Assembly (NCBI GenBank): GCA_910589025.1
Contig: CAJURM010000003.1
Span: 1-64,000, forward strand
DNA length: 64,000 nt
DNA from: an uncultured Odoribacter sp.
Lineage (GTDB): Bacteria > Bacteroidota > Bacteroidia > Bacteroidales > Marinifilaceae
Direction of reading: 5' to 3'
The translations under genes and the position numbers were made by a program. The notes below the pieces were generated by a model, which searched no databases, was not told the origin of the DNA, and saw only the letters and a program-made list of their open reading frames with translations. Positions 17,523-26,655 of this stretch are shown here, one piece after another. How positions within the stretch are numbered: the stretch's first letter is position 1; the number at the start of each line of letters is the position of its first letter.

Positions 17523-18992
17523 TTATGCCGGATTCTGGTCTTCTTCATTAATATTTTGATTGGCTTCAATTTCTTTTTTGGGGATTTGGAATACCCAGCG
17601 GCTGTCCTCCGGACCGAATTGCAATTGTGCATCTATACGATGGTTGCTTGCAACACCGTTAATCGTATTTTTCCTTTCAATGCTTCCACCAATACGTTTC
17701 AAATCAAACCAGGAACGACCTTCTCCCCATAGCTCAATACGTTTTTGCAATAAAATTTCTTCTATCAGGTCATTTCCTGTTTTTGTTGATTTGATTGCTT
17801 GAGAGTCACGATTTTTGACTAATTCGTACAACACATTTTGAGCGGATGCATCATTTCCTGCACGAGCCTCGGCTTCTGCTTCAATCAGATAGATTTCCGC
17901 AATCCGAATGTAGCAAATATCTCCTGTAAAATCACTTGGCGTTTGGAATTTCATGCTGATATACCTTTGATTAGGCAATGCGCACTGACGTCTGATATCA
18001 GTTTGAGGAATTTGTTCATAAAGACGTGCATCCCACGCTTTGTACGCTCCGATACCACAATAGCCGTCCACAGTATTGTCAAGATGAGAATATAAAGAAG
18101 CATATACAGTAGTATTTTCTCCGTTTATATCCATACCCCATAACCATTCACAGGCATTAAGATTGCCTTTGAATTGATTCATGTAATTATCCATTGTCGA
18201 CAATGTGGCTGAGCTTTTACGGGCTTCTTGTGCATATTTTACAGCATCCGGCCAATTGTTCATTGTTAAGGAAACATCTGCTAAAATTGCACATGCAGTA
18301 TAATAATCCACATTGTTGATACTTTCACGAGGTTGATCTTTCAATAATTTAATTGCATCTCCCAAGTCTTGGACAATCTGGGCGTATACAGCGCTTATTT
18401 TGGCTCTGGGCTGCTGATCTGCAGCATCAGTTTCTGCCAACCAGAGCGGAACTCCCAGACCATCTTCATTTCCTTTGTAATTTTTAGCAAATAAACGAAC
18501 CAAATAATAATAGCTATTGGCACGAATTGCCAAAGCCTGTCCTACTATAATTTTGGCATCATCTGATAAATTGTCGTATTCTTCCCGTGAATAAGACTTT
18601 AATACAAGATTGCTATTGTAAATCAATGGATAATATAATTTTGTCCAGTGGTGTACCGGCGCACGATAATTGGACATCCGATTATCATTTTGATAATAAA
18701 AATAGAAATAATTGTTTGCGAGTTGTACCATATCGTTCCCCATCAGATCCGTTGCCAGAAAGATGGTTGGGTGCCCGAATTCATCATGATAGCCATAATA
18801 ATTAACCATTGAATTATACAATCCGGATATAATGGGAGAAAATGCTTTGATCGGATCATCGACTGCCACGTTATCCTGTTGATCCTGTGACAATGATCCG
18901 GTAGGTTCTGTATCCAGGAAATCAGAACTACACCCGCCCGACATAATTAAAAGTACGGGAACAATTAGATAGATTATAAATATTTTTTTCAT
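17523..18992 (-). CDS. SusD/RagB-family lipoprotein, pair 2
   Basis: The 489-residue lipoprotein has its lipobox Cys at residue 21 (SGGC) followed by SSDFLDTEPTGSLS, the classical SusD mature start. Recognisable SusD blocks are RANSYYYLVRLFAKNY, CYIRIAEIYLIEAEAEARAG, ELWGEGRSWFDLKRIGG and the tail WVFQIPKKEIEANQNINEED. It should bind the nutrient imported by SusC 2 and form the lid of that complex. It starts 11 bp after the transporter ends. No enzyme genes follow; the operon ends at a strong hairpin. The substrate is unknown. Confidence 0.92.
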   Translation of the reverse strand: MKKIFIIYLIVPVLLIMSGGCSSDFLDTEPTGSLSQDQQDNVAVDDPIKAFSPIISGLYNSMVNYYGYHDEFGHPTIFLATDLMGNDMVQLANNYFYFYYQNDNRMSNYRAPVHHWTKLYYPLIYNSNLVLKSYSREEYDNLSDDAKIIVGQALAIRANSYYYLVRLFAKNYKGNEDGLGVPLWLAETDAADQQPRAKISAVYAQIVQDLGDAIKLLKDQPRESINNVDYYTACAILADVSLTMNNWPDAVKYAQEARKSSATLSTMDNYMNQFKGNLNACEWLWGMDINGENTTVYASLYSHLDNTVDGYCGIGAYKAWDARLYEQIPQTDIRRQCALPNQRYISMKFQTPSDFTGDICYIRIAEIYLIEAEAEARAGNDASAQNVLYELVKNRDSQAIKSTKTGNDLIEEILLQKRIELWGEGRSWFDLKRIGGSIERKNTINGVASNHRIDAQLQFGPEDSRWVFQIPKKEIEANQNINEEDQNPA

Positions 18993-19003
18993 AATGTCTG
19001 CTT

Positions 19004-22000
19004 TTAGAATTTCATATTAATACCAAACGATACTGTTCTGATAGGTGCAAAATTATACCCCGTCGCTCCGGAAATATATTGTCTGGGGTCCATCCCCTGG
19101 CGTTTGGAGAATAAGGCTACATTATCAGCTACTGCATAAATTCTAAGATTTGTAATATGCAATTTGTTGCATATGTGTTTTGGGAATGTATATCCCAACA
19201 TGATATTTTTTATGGCTAAGAAAGAAGCATCTGTTAGGAATCTGTCAGACCGTCCTGTCGCATCTTGGTAGTTTTGCTGATGAATCGGCACATTCGTATT
19301 GACATTAGTCGGTGTCCATGCTTTTAAAACATCTTTGTGGAATCCGGAACCTAAATCATTACCCATATAAGCAGCATAATTACTGTCATATAATTTCCCG
19401 CCAAGCTGATAGTTCATCATAAAAGAAAGGTCGAAACCTTTGTATGCCCAATTGCTGGTAAAAGCACCATATACGTCTGGTATTGCGGATTCTCCGGTAT
19501 ATTCCTGAGTCGCATTAGAAGAGGTATACGTAAACATTTTGCCGTTTTCCAAAATCCCGTCAGCCATTTCCTCGTTGCTAGTATAATACATCGCTTTACC
19601 GTTCGTCGGATCAACACCTAAATACCTCTCTAAATAAAAGTCGTAAATAGAATGTCCTTCCATGTATTTTTTGTTACCGACAACGATGCCGGATTCTTTA
19701 AATTCATTCGGTAATTTCGTAATTTCATTGGTATAATGAGTTAAATTCAAATTAACAGACCATTTGAATTCCGTTTGCTTAAAGATATTAAAGGTCAAAT
19801 CGAATTCTACTCCCTGATTTTTCATCGAACCTACATTATCCGGGTAGGACGTGAAACCAGAAGAAGGTGGAAGCGGGCGGTTGAATAACAAATCGTCCGA
19901 TTTACGAATGAAGTATTCGGCATCCAATGAAAACCAGTTAAAAAGATCGGCTTCGATACCGACATTGAAATTCTTGGATTTTTCCCATGTCAGATTACGA
20001 TTGCCTTTATAATAAGAAGGATTCAAACCGAGGTTTGTTCCGTCTGAGGTGATTCCGTATTGATCTTGCCAGGCATACCATTGTTCATATCCTGCAGGAT
20101 CCAGTATATTTTCAACACCGTTGGTCCCGTAGCTGGCTTTCACTTTAAGGTTTTGTACCCAATTTACATTTTGCATGAAATTTTCCTGCGAAACTCTCCA
20201 GGATGCACCGATTGCCCAGAAATTACCCCATCTGTTGTCTTTGTGAAACCGTGAAGAAGCATCACGCCGGAAAGATAAAGAAGCGTAATAACGATTATCA
20301 AAACTATAATCGGCTTTAGCAAAATAGGATTCAATTCTTCTTGAATTTTTATAAGAAGTTGCGCCTGTAATTTTTGCAGCATTTGCTAATTCTGGATTGC
20401 CAGGATAATAGAAATTCTCTTTTGATGCCATGAAATAGTAATAATCTTCTTTATAAGCTTCATGCCCGGCTAAGATTCCTATATTATGCTTATTGAACTC
20501 CCGATTCCACGATAAGAGCTGATTGAAAGTTAAAACATCTCTTTTATACTGATAATGGTAAGCGCGTCCTCCAATATTCTTTGCATCACCATATAAAGCA
20601 TTTTGGTAATCGATGTCTTTTCGGTTTGAATTATTGTAAGCAAAGTTTGCCCGGAATTTAAAATCTTTTAAGAAAGATACTTCCATGTAAGTATTTCCGT
20701 CAAAGGCATCCGTTTTATAGTCATGGATATCCAGTACCTGGGTGGCTATCGGATTCACATTGGCTCCATATTTACGGGAATAGCCATACTGAGATTCGGT
20801 ACCGTAATCATATATTACTTCCCCTTTTTCATTGTATTGCTTATTTCCTTCCCGGTCATACAGATAGACAGGATAAATCGGTGCTATCCCTTGTGAGAAC
20901 ATGAATTGATTGGCATAAGCACTTGTCCCGGAGTTCGGGAAATTTTGTAATGTATTGGCATAAGCCAGATTGGCGCCTGCCTGAAACCATGACGTCAATT
21001 GCTGCTCCAAGTTGACACGGGCTGTGTATCTCCGGAAACCGGATTTTTCCACATATCCTTTATCGTCCAGAAAGCCCAATGACATATAATATTTAGTTTT
21101 GTCATTGCCTCCTTGATAAGAGAACTGATACTCTTGGCGTAACTTGTTAGAAAAAGCTTCATCGGCCCAATCATCGTGATATAATAATTTAGCCGCAGGA
21201 TTTAGTTTGCCATCAATAATCAATTCATCATCGGGGACATTGTAATTATTATATCCTCCTAACTCACTGACTAAGGTCCGGCTTGCTTCGGCATCGGCAT
21301 CCGTTGCCGACAAATTTCCACTGTACTCAAGGTTATTACGCAAAGCCATCCATGCTGCTTCATAATATTGCCCCGGATCTTTAATCATCTTATATGATGG
21401 TATCCCCCGACTATTAATACCCCATTTCATATCTAATGAAACGGTAGGTTTTCCTTCTTTTCCTTTTTTAGTTGTAATGACGATCACACCATTGGCTGCC
21501 CGGGAACCATAAAGAGAGTTTGCTGCTGCATCTTTCAAAATAGTCATACTCTCAATATCCGCAGGGTTGATGGAGTTCAGATACCCTGAGAAAGGAACGC
21601 CATCGACTACGTATAATGGGGTATTGGAAGCGTTGATAGATCCGACACCGCGAATACGAATTGTTGCGTTCTCTCCCGGTTGACCAGAAGCACTGACAAC
21701 CTGTACTCCAGGAGAAGCACCTTCTAGGGCTTTTGTAATGCTGGATGTCTGGATTTTTGCCAATTTCTCGCTGCTGACGACTTTTGCAGATCCCGTAAAA
21801 CTTGAATTTTTAGTCGTACCGTAAGCCACGACCATTACCTCATCCAACGCTTCATTGGCAAGTTCCATTTCTATATTAAAATTACTCTGGCCTTTTACTG
21901 CCACTTCCTGCGGTTTCATACCGATGAAAGAAAACACCAGCACATCACCGTCGTTTACTTTCAGTGAAAATTTTCCGTTGACATCCGTGGCAACTCCCGC

Positions 22001-22177
22001 TCCCGGATTACTTTTCACTACGACCGATACTCCCGGAAGAGGAGACTTGTCGTGCTTGTCAATAACCGTACCGGTTACCTCCCGCGTCTGCGAGAAACAT
22101 ATCTGTATCCCCGCAAACGCAAGGAACACAAATAGTCCAATCAATTTTCTCATACATTTTAATTTTAAGTTAGACAT
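19004..22177 (-). CDS. SusC/RagA-family TonB-dependent transporter, copy 2
   Basis: This is the longest of the four, at 1057 residues. It has the same signal peptide and N-terminal domain as the others; the plug (IRGVGSINASNTPLYVVDGVPF; ANGVIVITTKKGK) and barrel are its own. DNA identity with copy 3 continues to about residue 121 (EVMVVAYGT), further than with copy 1. The two also share the following SSFTGSA motif, so copies 2 and 3 form one subfamily. The barrel ends APIRTVSFGINMKF. Upstream is the 672-bp repeat without a visible promoter; further upstream a terminator (22582-22615) blocks read-through from the PorV-like gene. Expression in this arrangement is therefore expected to be low. 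Confidence 0.92.
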   Translation of the reverse strand: MSNLKLKCMRKLIGLFVFLAFAGIQICFSQTREVTGTVIDKHDKSPLPGVSVVVKSNPGAGVATDVNGKFSLKVNDGDVLVFSFIGMKPQEVAVKGQSNFNIEMELANEALDEVMVVAYGTTKNSSFTGSAKVVSSEKLAKIQTSSITKALEGASPGVQVVSASGQPGENATIRIRGVGSINASNTPLYVVDGVPFSGYLNSINPADIESMTILKDAAANSLYGSRAANGVIVITTKKGKEGKPTVSLDMKWGINSRGIPSYKMIKDPGQYYEAAWMALRNNLEYSGNLSATDADAEASRTLVSELGGYNNYNVPDDELIIDGKLNPAAKLLYHDDWADEAFSNKLRQEYQFSYQGGNDKTKYYMSLGFLDDKGYVEKSGFRRYTARVNLEQQLTSWFQAGANLAYANTLQNFPNSGTSAYANQFMFSQGIAPIYPVYLYDREGNKQYNEKGEVIYDYGTESQYGYSRKYGANVNPIATQVLDIHDYKTDAFDGNTYMEVSFLKDFKFRANFAYNNSNRKDIDYQNALYGDAKNIGGRAYHYQYKRDVLTFNQLLSWNREFNKHNIGILAGHEAYKEDYYYFMASKENFYYPGNPELANAAKITGATSYKNSRRIESYFAKADYSFDNRYYASLSFRRDASSRFHKDNRWGNFWAIGASWRVSQENFMQNVNWVQNLKVKASYGTNGVENILDPAGYEQWYAWQDQYGITSDGTNLGLNPSYYKGNRNLTWEKSKNFNVGIEADLFNWFSLDAEYFIRKSDDLLFNRPLPPSSGFTSYPDNVGSMKNQGVEFDLTFNIFKQTEFKWSVNLNLTHYTNEITKLPNEFKESGIVVGNKKYMEGHSIYDFYLERYLGVDPTNGKAMYYTSNEEMADGILENGKMFTYTSSNATQEYTGESAIPDVYGAFTSNWAYKGFDLSFMMNYQLGGKLYDSNYAAYMGNDLGSGFHKDVLKAWTPTNVNTNVPIHQQNYQDATGRSDRFLTDASFLAIKNIMLGYTFPKHICNKLHITNLRIYAVADNVALFSKRQGMDPRQYISGATGYNFAPIRTVSFGINMKF

Positions 22178-22583
22178 ATTTAGGCTGTTTTGTTTCCTAA
22201 CCGTTAAAATGTGTATCAAGATTCACCCGCCTTTGTTAAAATATTCTTAAAATTATTCCTCTAAGAGAAGTGATACCTGCTTGGTAAGCATGGGATAAGA
22301 AAAAAAAGAAAACAGAAACGTTATAAACAAAATATAAACAGGAAAGTTAATACGACAGAAAAAGTCATTACATAATAAACGGAAATAGGAGTATTTCCAT
22401 ACAATAATGAATCATATAAATTATGAGCCTATATATTCCCTGAAAATAGGAATTGCATGATAAAAATGGCCATATTTTCAAAAAATGCCTGTTTCATTAT
22501 GCAATTTTAGGAGTATGGAGGGTAATTTCTAAAAGTGTCGCTAATTTGAGGTATTTGTTTTTGTTCCGGTACAATTAAAATAA
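21815..22583 (-). repeat. susC leader repeat, copy 2
   Basis: The segment 21815-22293 (479 bp) is identical to 30807-31285 (copy 3) and 21912-22583 (672 bp) is identical to 15411-16082 (copy 1), all in direct orientation. The palindrome TGCTTGGTAAGCA lies at 22278-22290. The gene-free 22178-22581 stretch contains only this repeat. Relative to copy 4 it is inverted over 237 bp (22056-22292). Confidence 0.9.
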
Positions 22584-22615
22584 AAAAACTGTCTGACCGG
22601 GTAAAAGTCAGACAG
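22582..22615 (-). terminator. Terminator downstream of the PorV-like gene
   Basis: CTGTCTGAC (22589-22597) and GTCAGACAG (22607-22615) form a perfect 9-bp stem. On the minus strand a T7 run follows. It sits exactly at the outer edge of susC repeat copy 2. Confidence 0.85.
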
Positions 22616-22636
22616 CTCTTTATGATTATTGGAAGA

Positions 22637-23641
22637 TTACTTTTTCGGACAAAAGAGCCCGAAGCCTATGCCTATGCTTAACTGATAACTGTTTTTAAGC
22701 GGGCTATCAGAGTCGGCAAGCAAATATGAAAAATCGCCTGAAATTTCATGATAACGCAATCCGCAGCCAACACTTCCATAATTATCGTAACCTTTATCCT
22801 TATCTCCCAAATGATAGCCTGCTCTTAACACGGCATATTTCATACAAGTATATTCCGCTCCGATACCGGCATAGAAATTGGAACTGCCTGAAGGAATCAT
22901 CTGATAGCCGAAATCGAGGGCACAGTTCAGAATATGGTTTTTACTGAAAGGCAAGTTCAAGGCACCGCCTAAACTTATTTTTCCGGGCAGGTCATATCTT
23001 GTGTCCGCATATTTTATTTTAGACCCGATATTTGCTATTTGCAATCCAACAGACCAGGTGGCGCTGTCGACCAGACTGGTTTTACGCTGGTAATAAACAC
23101 TAACGTCAAAAGCCACAGCACTTGCAGCATCTGCACCATTATAAGAGCCCATATCTGAGTGGATGTAATGCAGCGTTAATGCCATACTCAGATTTTTAGT
23201 CAGCAGGCGGGAATATCCCAGGTCAATGACCCACTCGTAAGGAGTAAATTTATCAGTTATATTTCCGTTTTCGTCGCTGATATTCATATCCGGGTGGAAA
23301 AAATCCCGCACACCGGCTACAATACTTTGCTTGCTGCCTATTTTATAGAACCCACCAACACTGCCCAGTGCACTTCCGGACACCCAATCCCGCATCCATG
23401 GGGCATAAGAGAAGCCAACAGCTCCCTTTTCCTTGGAAAAGAGAGTGGCAGCGGCATTGTGATAGAAAGAAAAAGCATCCGGACTTAAAGCGGTTCCGAC
23501 ACCTCCCATACCCGCAGACCGGGCGTCAGGGGTAAGCCCCAAAAAAGGTGCAGCCTCAGAGTCGCTGTTGGTATTTGTCTGGGCTCTGACAGCAAAACTC
23601 AGGATGCTCAAAATAACAAAAGGAATATATAACTTTTTCAT
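22637..23641 (-). CDS. PorV/PorQ-like outer-membrane barrel (type IX secretion partner)
   Basis: The 334-residue protein has a signal peptide (MKKLYIPFVILSILSFAVRAQ) and the FadL-like N-terminal block APFLGLTPDARSAGMGGVGTALSPDAFSFYHNAAA. That block is diagnostic of the PorV/PorQ family. The rest is strand-rich and ends in QLSIGIGFGLFCPKK. PorV shuttles T9SS cargo from the translocon to the attachment complex. Its position 12 bp downstream of a T9SS-tagged protease gene in the same operon suggests a partner dedicated to that cargo rather than the general PorV, which is inference. The gene lies inside the segment that would flip if susC copies 4 and 1, or 4 and 2, recombined. Confidence 0.85.
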   Translation of the reverse strand: MKKLYIPFVILSILSFAVRAQTNTNSDSEAAPFLGLTPDARSAGMGGVGTALSPDAFSFYHNAAATLFSKEKGAVGFSYAPWMRDWVSGSALGSVGGFYKIGSKQSIVAGVRDFFHPDMNISDENGNITDKFTPYEWVIDLGYSRLLTKNLSMALTLHYIHSDMGSYNGADAASAVAFDVSVYYQRKTSLVDSATWSVGLQIANIGSKIKYADTRYDLPGKISLGGALNLPFSKNHILNCALDFGYQMIPSGSSNFYAGIGAEYTCMKYAVLRAGYHLGDKDKGYDNYGSVGCGLRYHEISGDFSYLLADSDSPLKNSYQLSIGIGFGLFCPKK

Positions 23642-23653
23642 AATCGTTATCCG

Positions 23654-26389
23654 TTATAATTTGACAATATTGCCCTTTACTTCTTTTCCATTGCAGGCAG
23701 CAACAAGCGTATAGGTACCACCGCTCAGTTTGCTGACATTCAAAACACCCGGTTCAAAAGGTTTTACAACAACCGATTCTTCAAGCACCAAAACACCGGC
23801 ACTGTTGTATACTTTTACATTTACCGGTCCGTTTACCTCCTGTCCCATGCGTATATTTACCACATCCACAGCCGGATTAGGGTATAATTCTATTTCTTTG
23901 GAACCGTCACGGGACATCAATACAAACTCCCGGCTGACGAATTTTCCGAAAAAATCGGATGCTTTGATTGTTATTGTACTTTTCCCTGTTTTTAACGTTG
24001 TAATGGTCAACACTTCATTTGAAACCTCTGCTTTTATCAGACCGTCAATTGAAGAAATGATTTCGTAGTTCAGAATTTCTCCGTCCGGGTCATTGAAATA
24101 TTCTTTTAAATTAAAACTTTGTTGTCCGCCCAAACGGTCGGAATAAACATTCTCCCACTCTTTCGACGTATTAACAGGGGCATGGTTTTCCAAAACCCGA
24201 TAACGAATCGGTACCTCGGTAAAAGCTCCCGGCTCATCCGTAACTGTCAAAACAACAGTATTATTCCCGATTGTCGCTTTCGGACCTTCTATCTTCACAG
24301 TAATCACATTATTTTCCAACGTTGCAGACACTGCTTCATCTTGGGATAATGAAAAAGTATAGGCTTGCCCTTCCGGTTCCGTTACATCAAAAAATAGACT
24401 TAACGTTTCATGTGCTTTCAGAATAACATCCCCCGTTGTTCTTCCTTCGACAATAGGGGGCTGATTCGGAAGTGTGGTCCCTTCTTCCAAGGCCGGTTCA
24501 GAAAAATTGCCGAAACGGTCCACGCCGACTACCGCAAAATGATAATCTGATTCAGCGGTAAGTTTTTCAACTTTAATGCTTACAGCTTCTCCGACTTTTT
24601 TTCGTCTGACATCGACTGTTTTTGCCGGTTTCATCTCCTCAAAGTTGACATCCTTTAAAGCGGTGGGACTGACATAAATATTATACTGGGCAGGAGTTCC
24701 GTTGTCTTCGTCTGCCGTGACGCTCCAGGTAAGTTTGACGGAATTGGATGCCCATTCTATTGTTAAATCAGTCACAGGTTCCGGTGCGATTCCTTGGTCC
24801 ACTTGTAAAGCGGCAGCGGCATCCACATAACCGACGCCCATTTTTCCAAAATAAGCGGAATTGTATTGGTCTATGTCTCTCACTCCTTCCAAAATACGCT
24901 CTCTCACATCATCGGGAGTAAGTCCCGGAGTGCCGACTCCGAATTTAGAAACGATCAATGCCGCTATTCCGGAAACATGAGGGCATGCCATTGATGTCCC
25001 TTGCAGGAAAGCATATTTATTCTCCGGATAGGTACTTAGAACAGCACATTGGTCTGAATATTTTGCGCCATAGCGAAAACTGCCGCCAGGTGCTGTGACA
25101 TCAACCCAATCGGCATAATTGGAATAATAGGCTTTCGCAAAATCCGGTGCCATAGAAGCCACTGCCAGCACTTTTTCATACGACGCCGGATAGGCACTAT
25201 AATCCTTATTTTCATTTCCTGCGGCAAAAATGACGATACCCCCTTTCATCGGCCCGGTTTGATTCCCTTTTTCATCGACTCCCGCATGTTCAATAAAATA
25301 ATCGATTGCCTTTCGGGTAGCCTCATCGAATGTCGGGGTTACCCCCTCGTCAAATACGAAAGACCAGCTGTTTTGGCTGATGACAGCTCCGTTGTCCGCT
25401 CCATATACAATTGCAGCAGGTATTAATTGTGTTCCTTTGTCTTTTTCCGGATTATCGGGATCAACTTCAAAAATCTGACAGCTCATGACCCGCACACCGT
25501 CGTTGTTCCCGCTTCCTCCAGCCACACCACAAACTCCCTTATCGTTATTATTCACGGCAGCAATTGTTCCTGCCACGTGAGTACCGTGACCGTGTGGTTT
25601 GATGATTGCCGAATTGGACACAAAATTCCATCCGTTTACATCTCCTTTATAACCGTTGCCATCCACATCTGCATCCCCTTCGGATTCATATTCGTTGTGC
25701 CAGATATTTTCTATAAGGTCCTCATGTGCCAGATCAATACCACCGTCTACCACAGATACAATTACCTCCCGCGAACCGGTTGAAACTTTCCACGCTTCAT
25801 ATAAATTAATATCTGCGCCAGCCGCCGAATACGATAAAGTTCCCTCATTGTTATAATGCCATTGGTTTGCAAGTCCGGGATCATTAAAAGGTCCGGAAGC
25901 CGCAAGAACCATATTTCGGGCGAGCGTAGCGGGAACCACCTTTTGACCTGCATCCACATTCCTGATTTTACGAACAGGTTCCACAAGTTCAATTTCCGGC
26001 AAAGAGGTCAAATCTCCCGCTGCTCGGGTTAATGGCATATCTTCATCAAAGTAGACATTATACCACAAATGCAGACCTGCTTCACGGTGACGGGCTTCAA
26101 ACTTGCCGGCAGGCGGAAACAACCGCTCTATTTTCGTTGCACCGAGTTTTGCCGCCAATTGATCTATTCGCGATATTCCTATTTGTGCCACGCCGTTGGC
26201 AGAACTCATCTGTACCTGCATTTCCGTGTCAGGTTTCAGTTTGATCCGAACCATCCCCGGGTGAAAATTCGTACGCGTTTCCGCCATCCAGGAGGGTTGT
26301 ATTTTTTCTTCCTCTTTCTGCTCCAATTTATCATCCTGACAGGCAAAAAAGGAGAACAACATCGCTATAAGGACAATTCTTTTATTCAT
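23654..26389 (-). CDS. Subtilisin-like (S8) protease with T9SS sorting domain
   Basis: The 911-residue secreted protease has a catalytic triad Asp215 (SVVDGGIDL), His268 (HGHGTHVAG) and Ser466 (GTSMACPHVSG), with Asn392 in AAGNEN as oxyanion residue. An N-terminal prodomain occupies about 40-150. Behind the catalytic domain follow a fibronectin-III-like domain (about 535-640), cadherin-like strands (about 645-830) and a C-terminal T9SS sorting domain (YPNPAVDVVNI onward to residue 911). The N-terminus reads MNKRIVLIAMLFSFFACQDD, a lipoprotein-type signal, which is unexpected beside a T9SS tag. It is probably the cargo of the PorV-like protein encoded next. The substrate is unknown; peptide supply to neighbouring SusCD importers is only a speculation. 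Confidence 0.9.
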   Translation of the reverse strand: MNKRIVLIAMLFSFFACQDDKLEQKEEEKIQPSWMAETRTNFHPGMVRIKLKPDTEMQVQMSSANGVAQIGISRIDQLAAKLGATKIERLFPPAGKFEARHREAGLHLWYNVYFDEDMPLTRAAGDLTSLPEIELVEPVRKIRNVDAGQKVVPATLARNMVLAASGPFNDPGLANQWHYNNEGTLSYSAAGADINLYEAWKVSTGSREVIVSVVDGGIDLAHEDLIENIWHNEYESEGDADVDGNGYKGDVNGWNFVSNSAIIKPHGHGTHVAGTIAAVNNNDKGVCGVAGGSGNNDGVRVMSCQIFEVDPDNPEKDKGTQLIPAAIVYGADNGAVISQNSWSFVFDEGVTPTFDEATRKAIDYFIEHAGVDEKGNQTGPMKGGIVIFAAGNENKDYSAYPASYEKVLAVASMAPDFAKAYYSNYADWVDVTAPGGSFRYGAKYSDQCAVLSTYPENKYAFLQGTSMACPHVSGIAALIVSKFGVGTPGLTPDDVRERILEGVRDIDQYNSAYFGKMGVGYVDAAAALQVDQGIAPEPVTDLTIEWASNSVKLTWSVTADEDNGTPAQYNIYVSPTALKDVNFEEMKPAKTVDVRRKKVGEAVSIKVEKLTAESDYHFAVVGVDRFGNFSEPALEEGTTLPNQPPIVEGRTTGDVILKAHETLSLFFDVTEPEGQAYTFSLSQDEAVSATLENNVITVKIEGPKATIGNNTVVLTVTDEPGAFTEVPIRYRVLENHAPVNTSKEWENVYSDRLGGQQSFNLKEYFNDPDGEILNYEIISSIDGLIKAEVSNEVLTITTLKTGKSTITIKASDFFGKFVSREFVLMSRDGSKEIELYPNPAVDVVNIRMGQEVNGPVNVKVYNSAGVLVLEESVVVKPFEPGVLNVSKLSGGTYTLVAACNGKEVKGNIVKL

Positions 26390-26590
26390 TATCTGGATAA
26401 ATTTATATCGTTTTCGGGGGCTAAATTATTAAAAATCCTGAAAGAAGAAATTTTCCCGGTGATTTTTCCTGGTGAATTTTATTTTTATTTAAGAATTACA
26501 CTTTTTCTGATTTTATGGTGAATTGATAAAAAAAGAGGATGTGAATCAAAGGCTATGTTTTAGAATCAGGAGAATAAAGGGGGAATAAAT

Positions 26591-26626
26591 AAAAACATTC
26601 CGGAAATCCACAGGATCTCCGGAATG
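26591..26626 (-). terminator. Terminator of susCD operon 3
   Basis: CATTCCGGA (26596-26604) and TCCGGAATG (26618-26626) pair perfectly. On the minus strand the stem is followed by TTTTTATTTATT. It lies 30 bp beyond the SusD 3 stop. Confidence 0.85.
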
Positions 26627-26655
26627 CTTATTTAAATGGTTACTTTAATGCTTGT

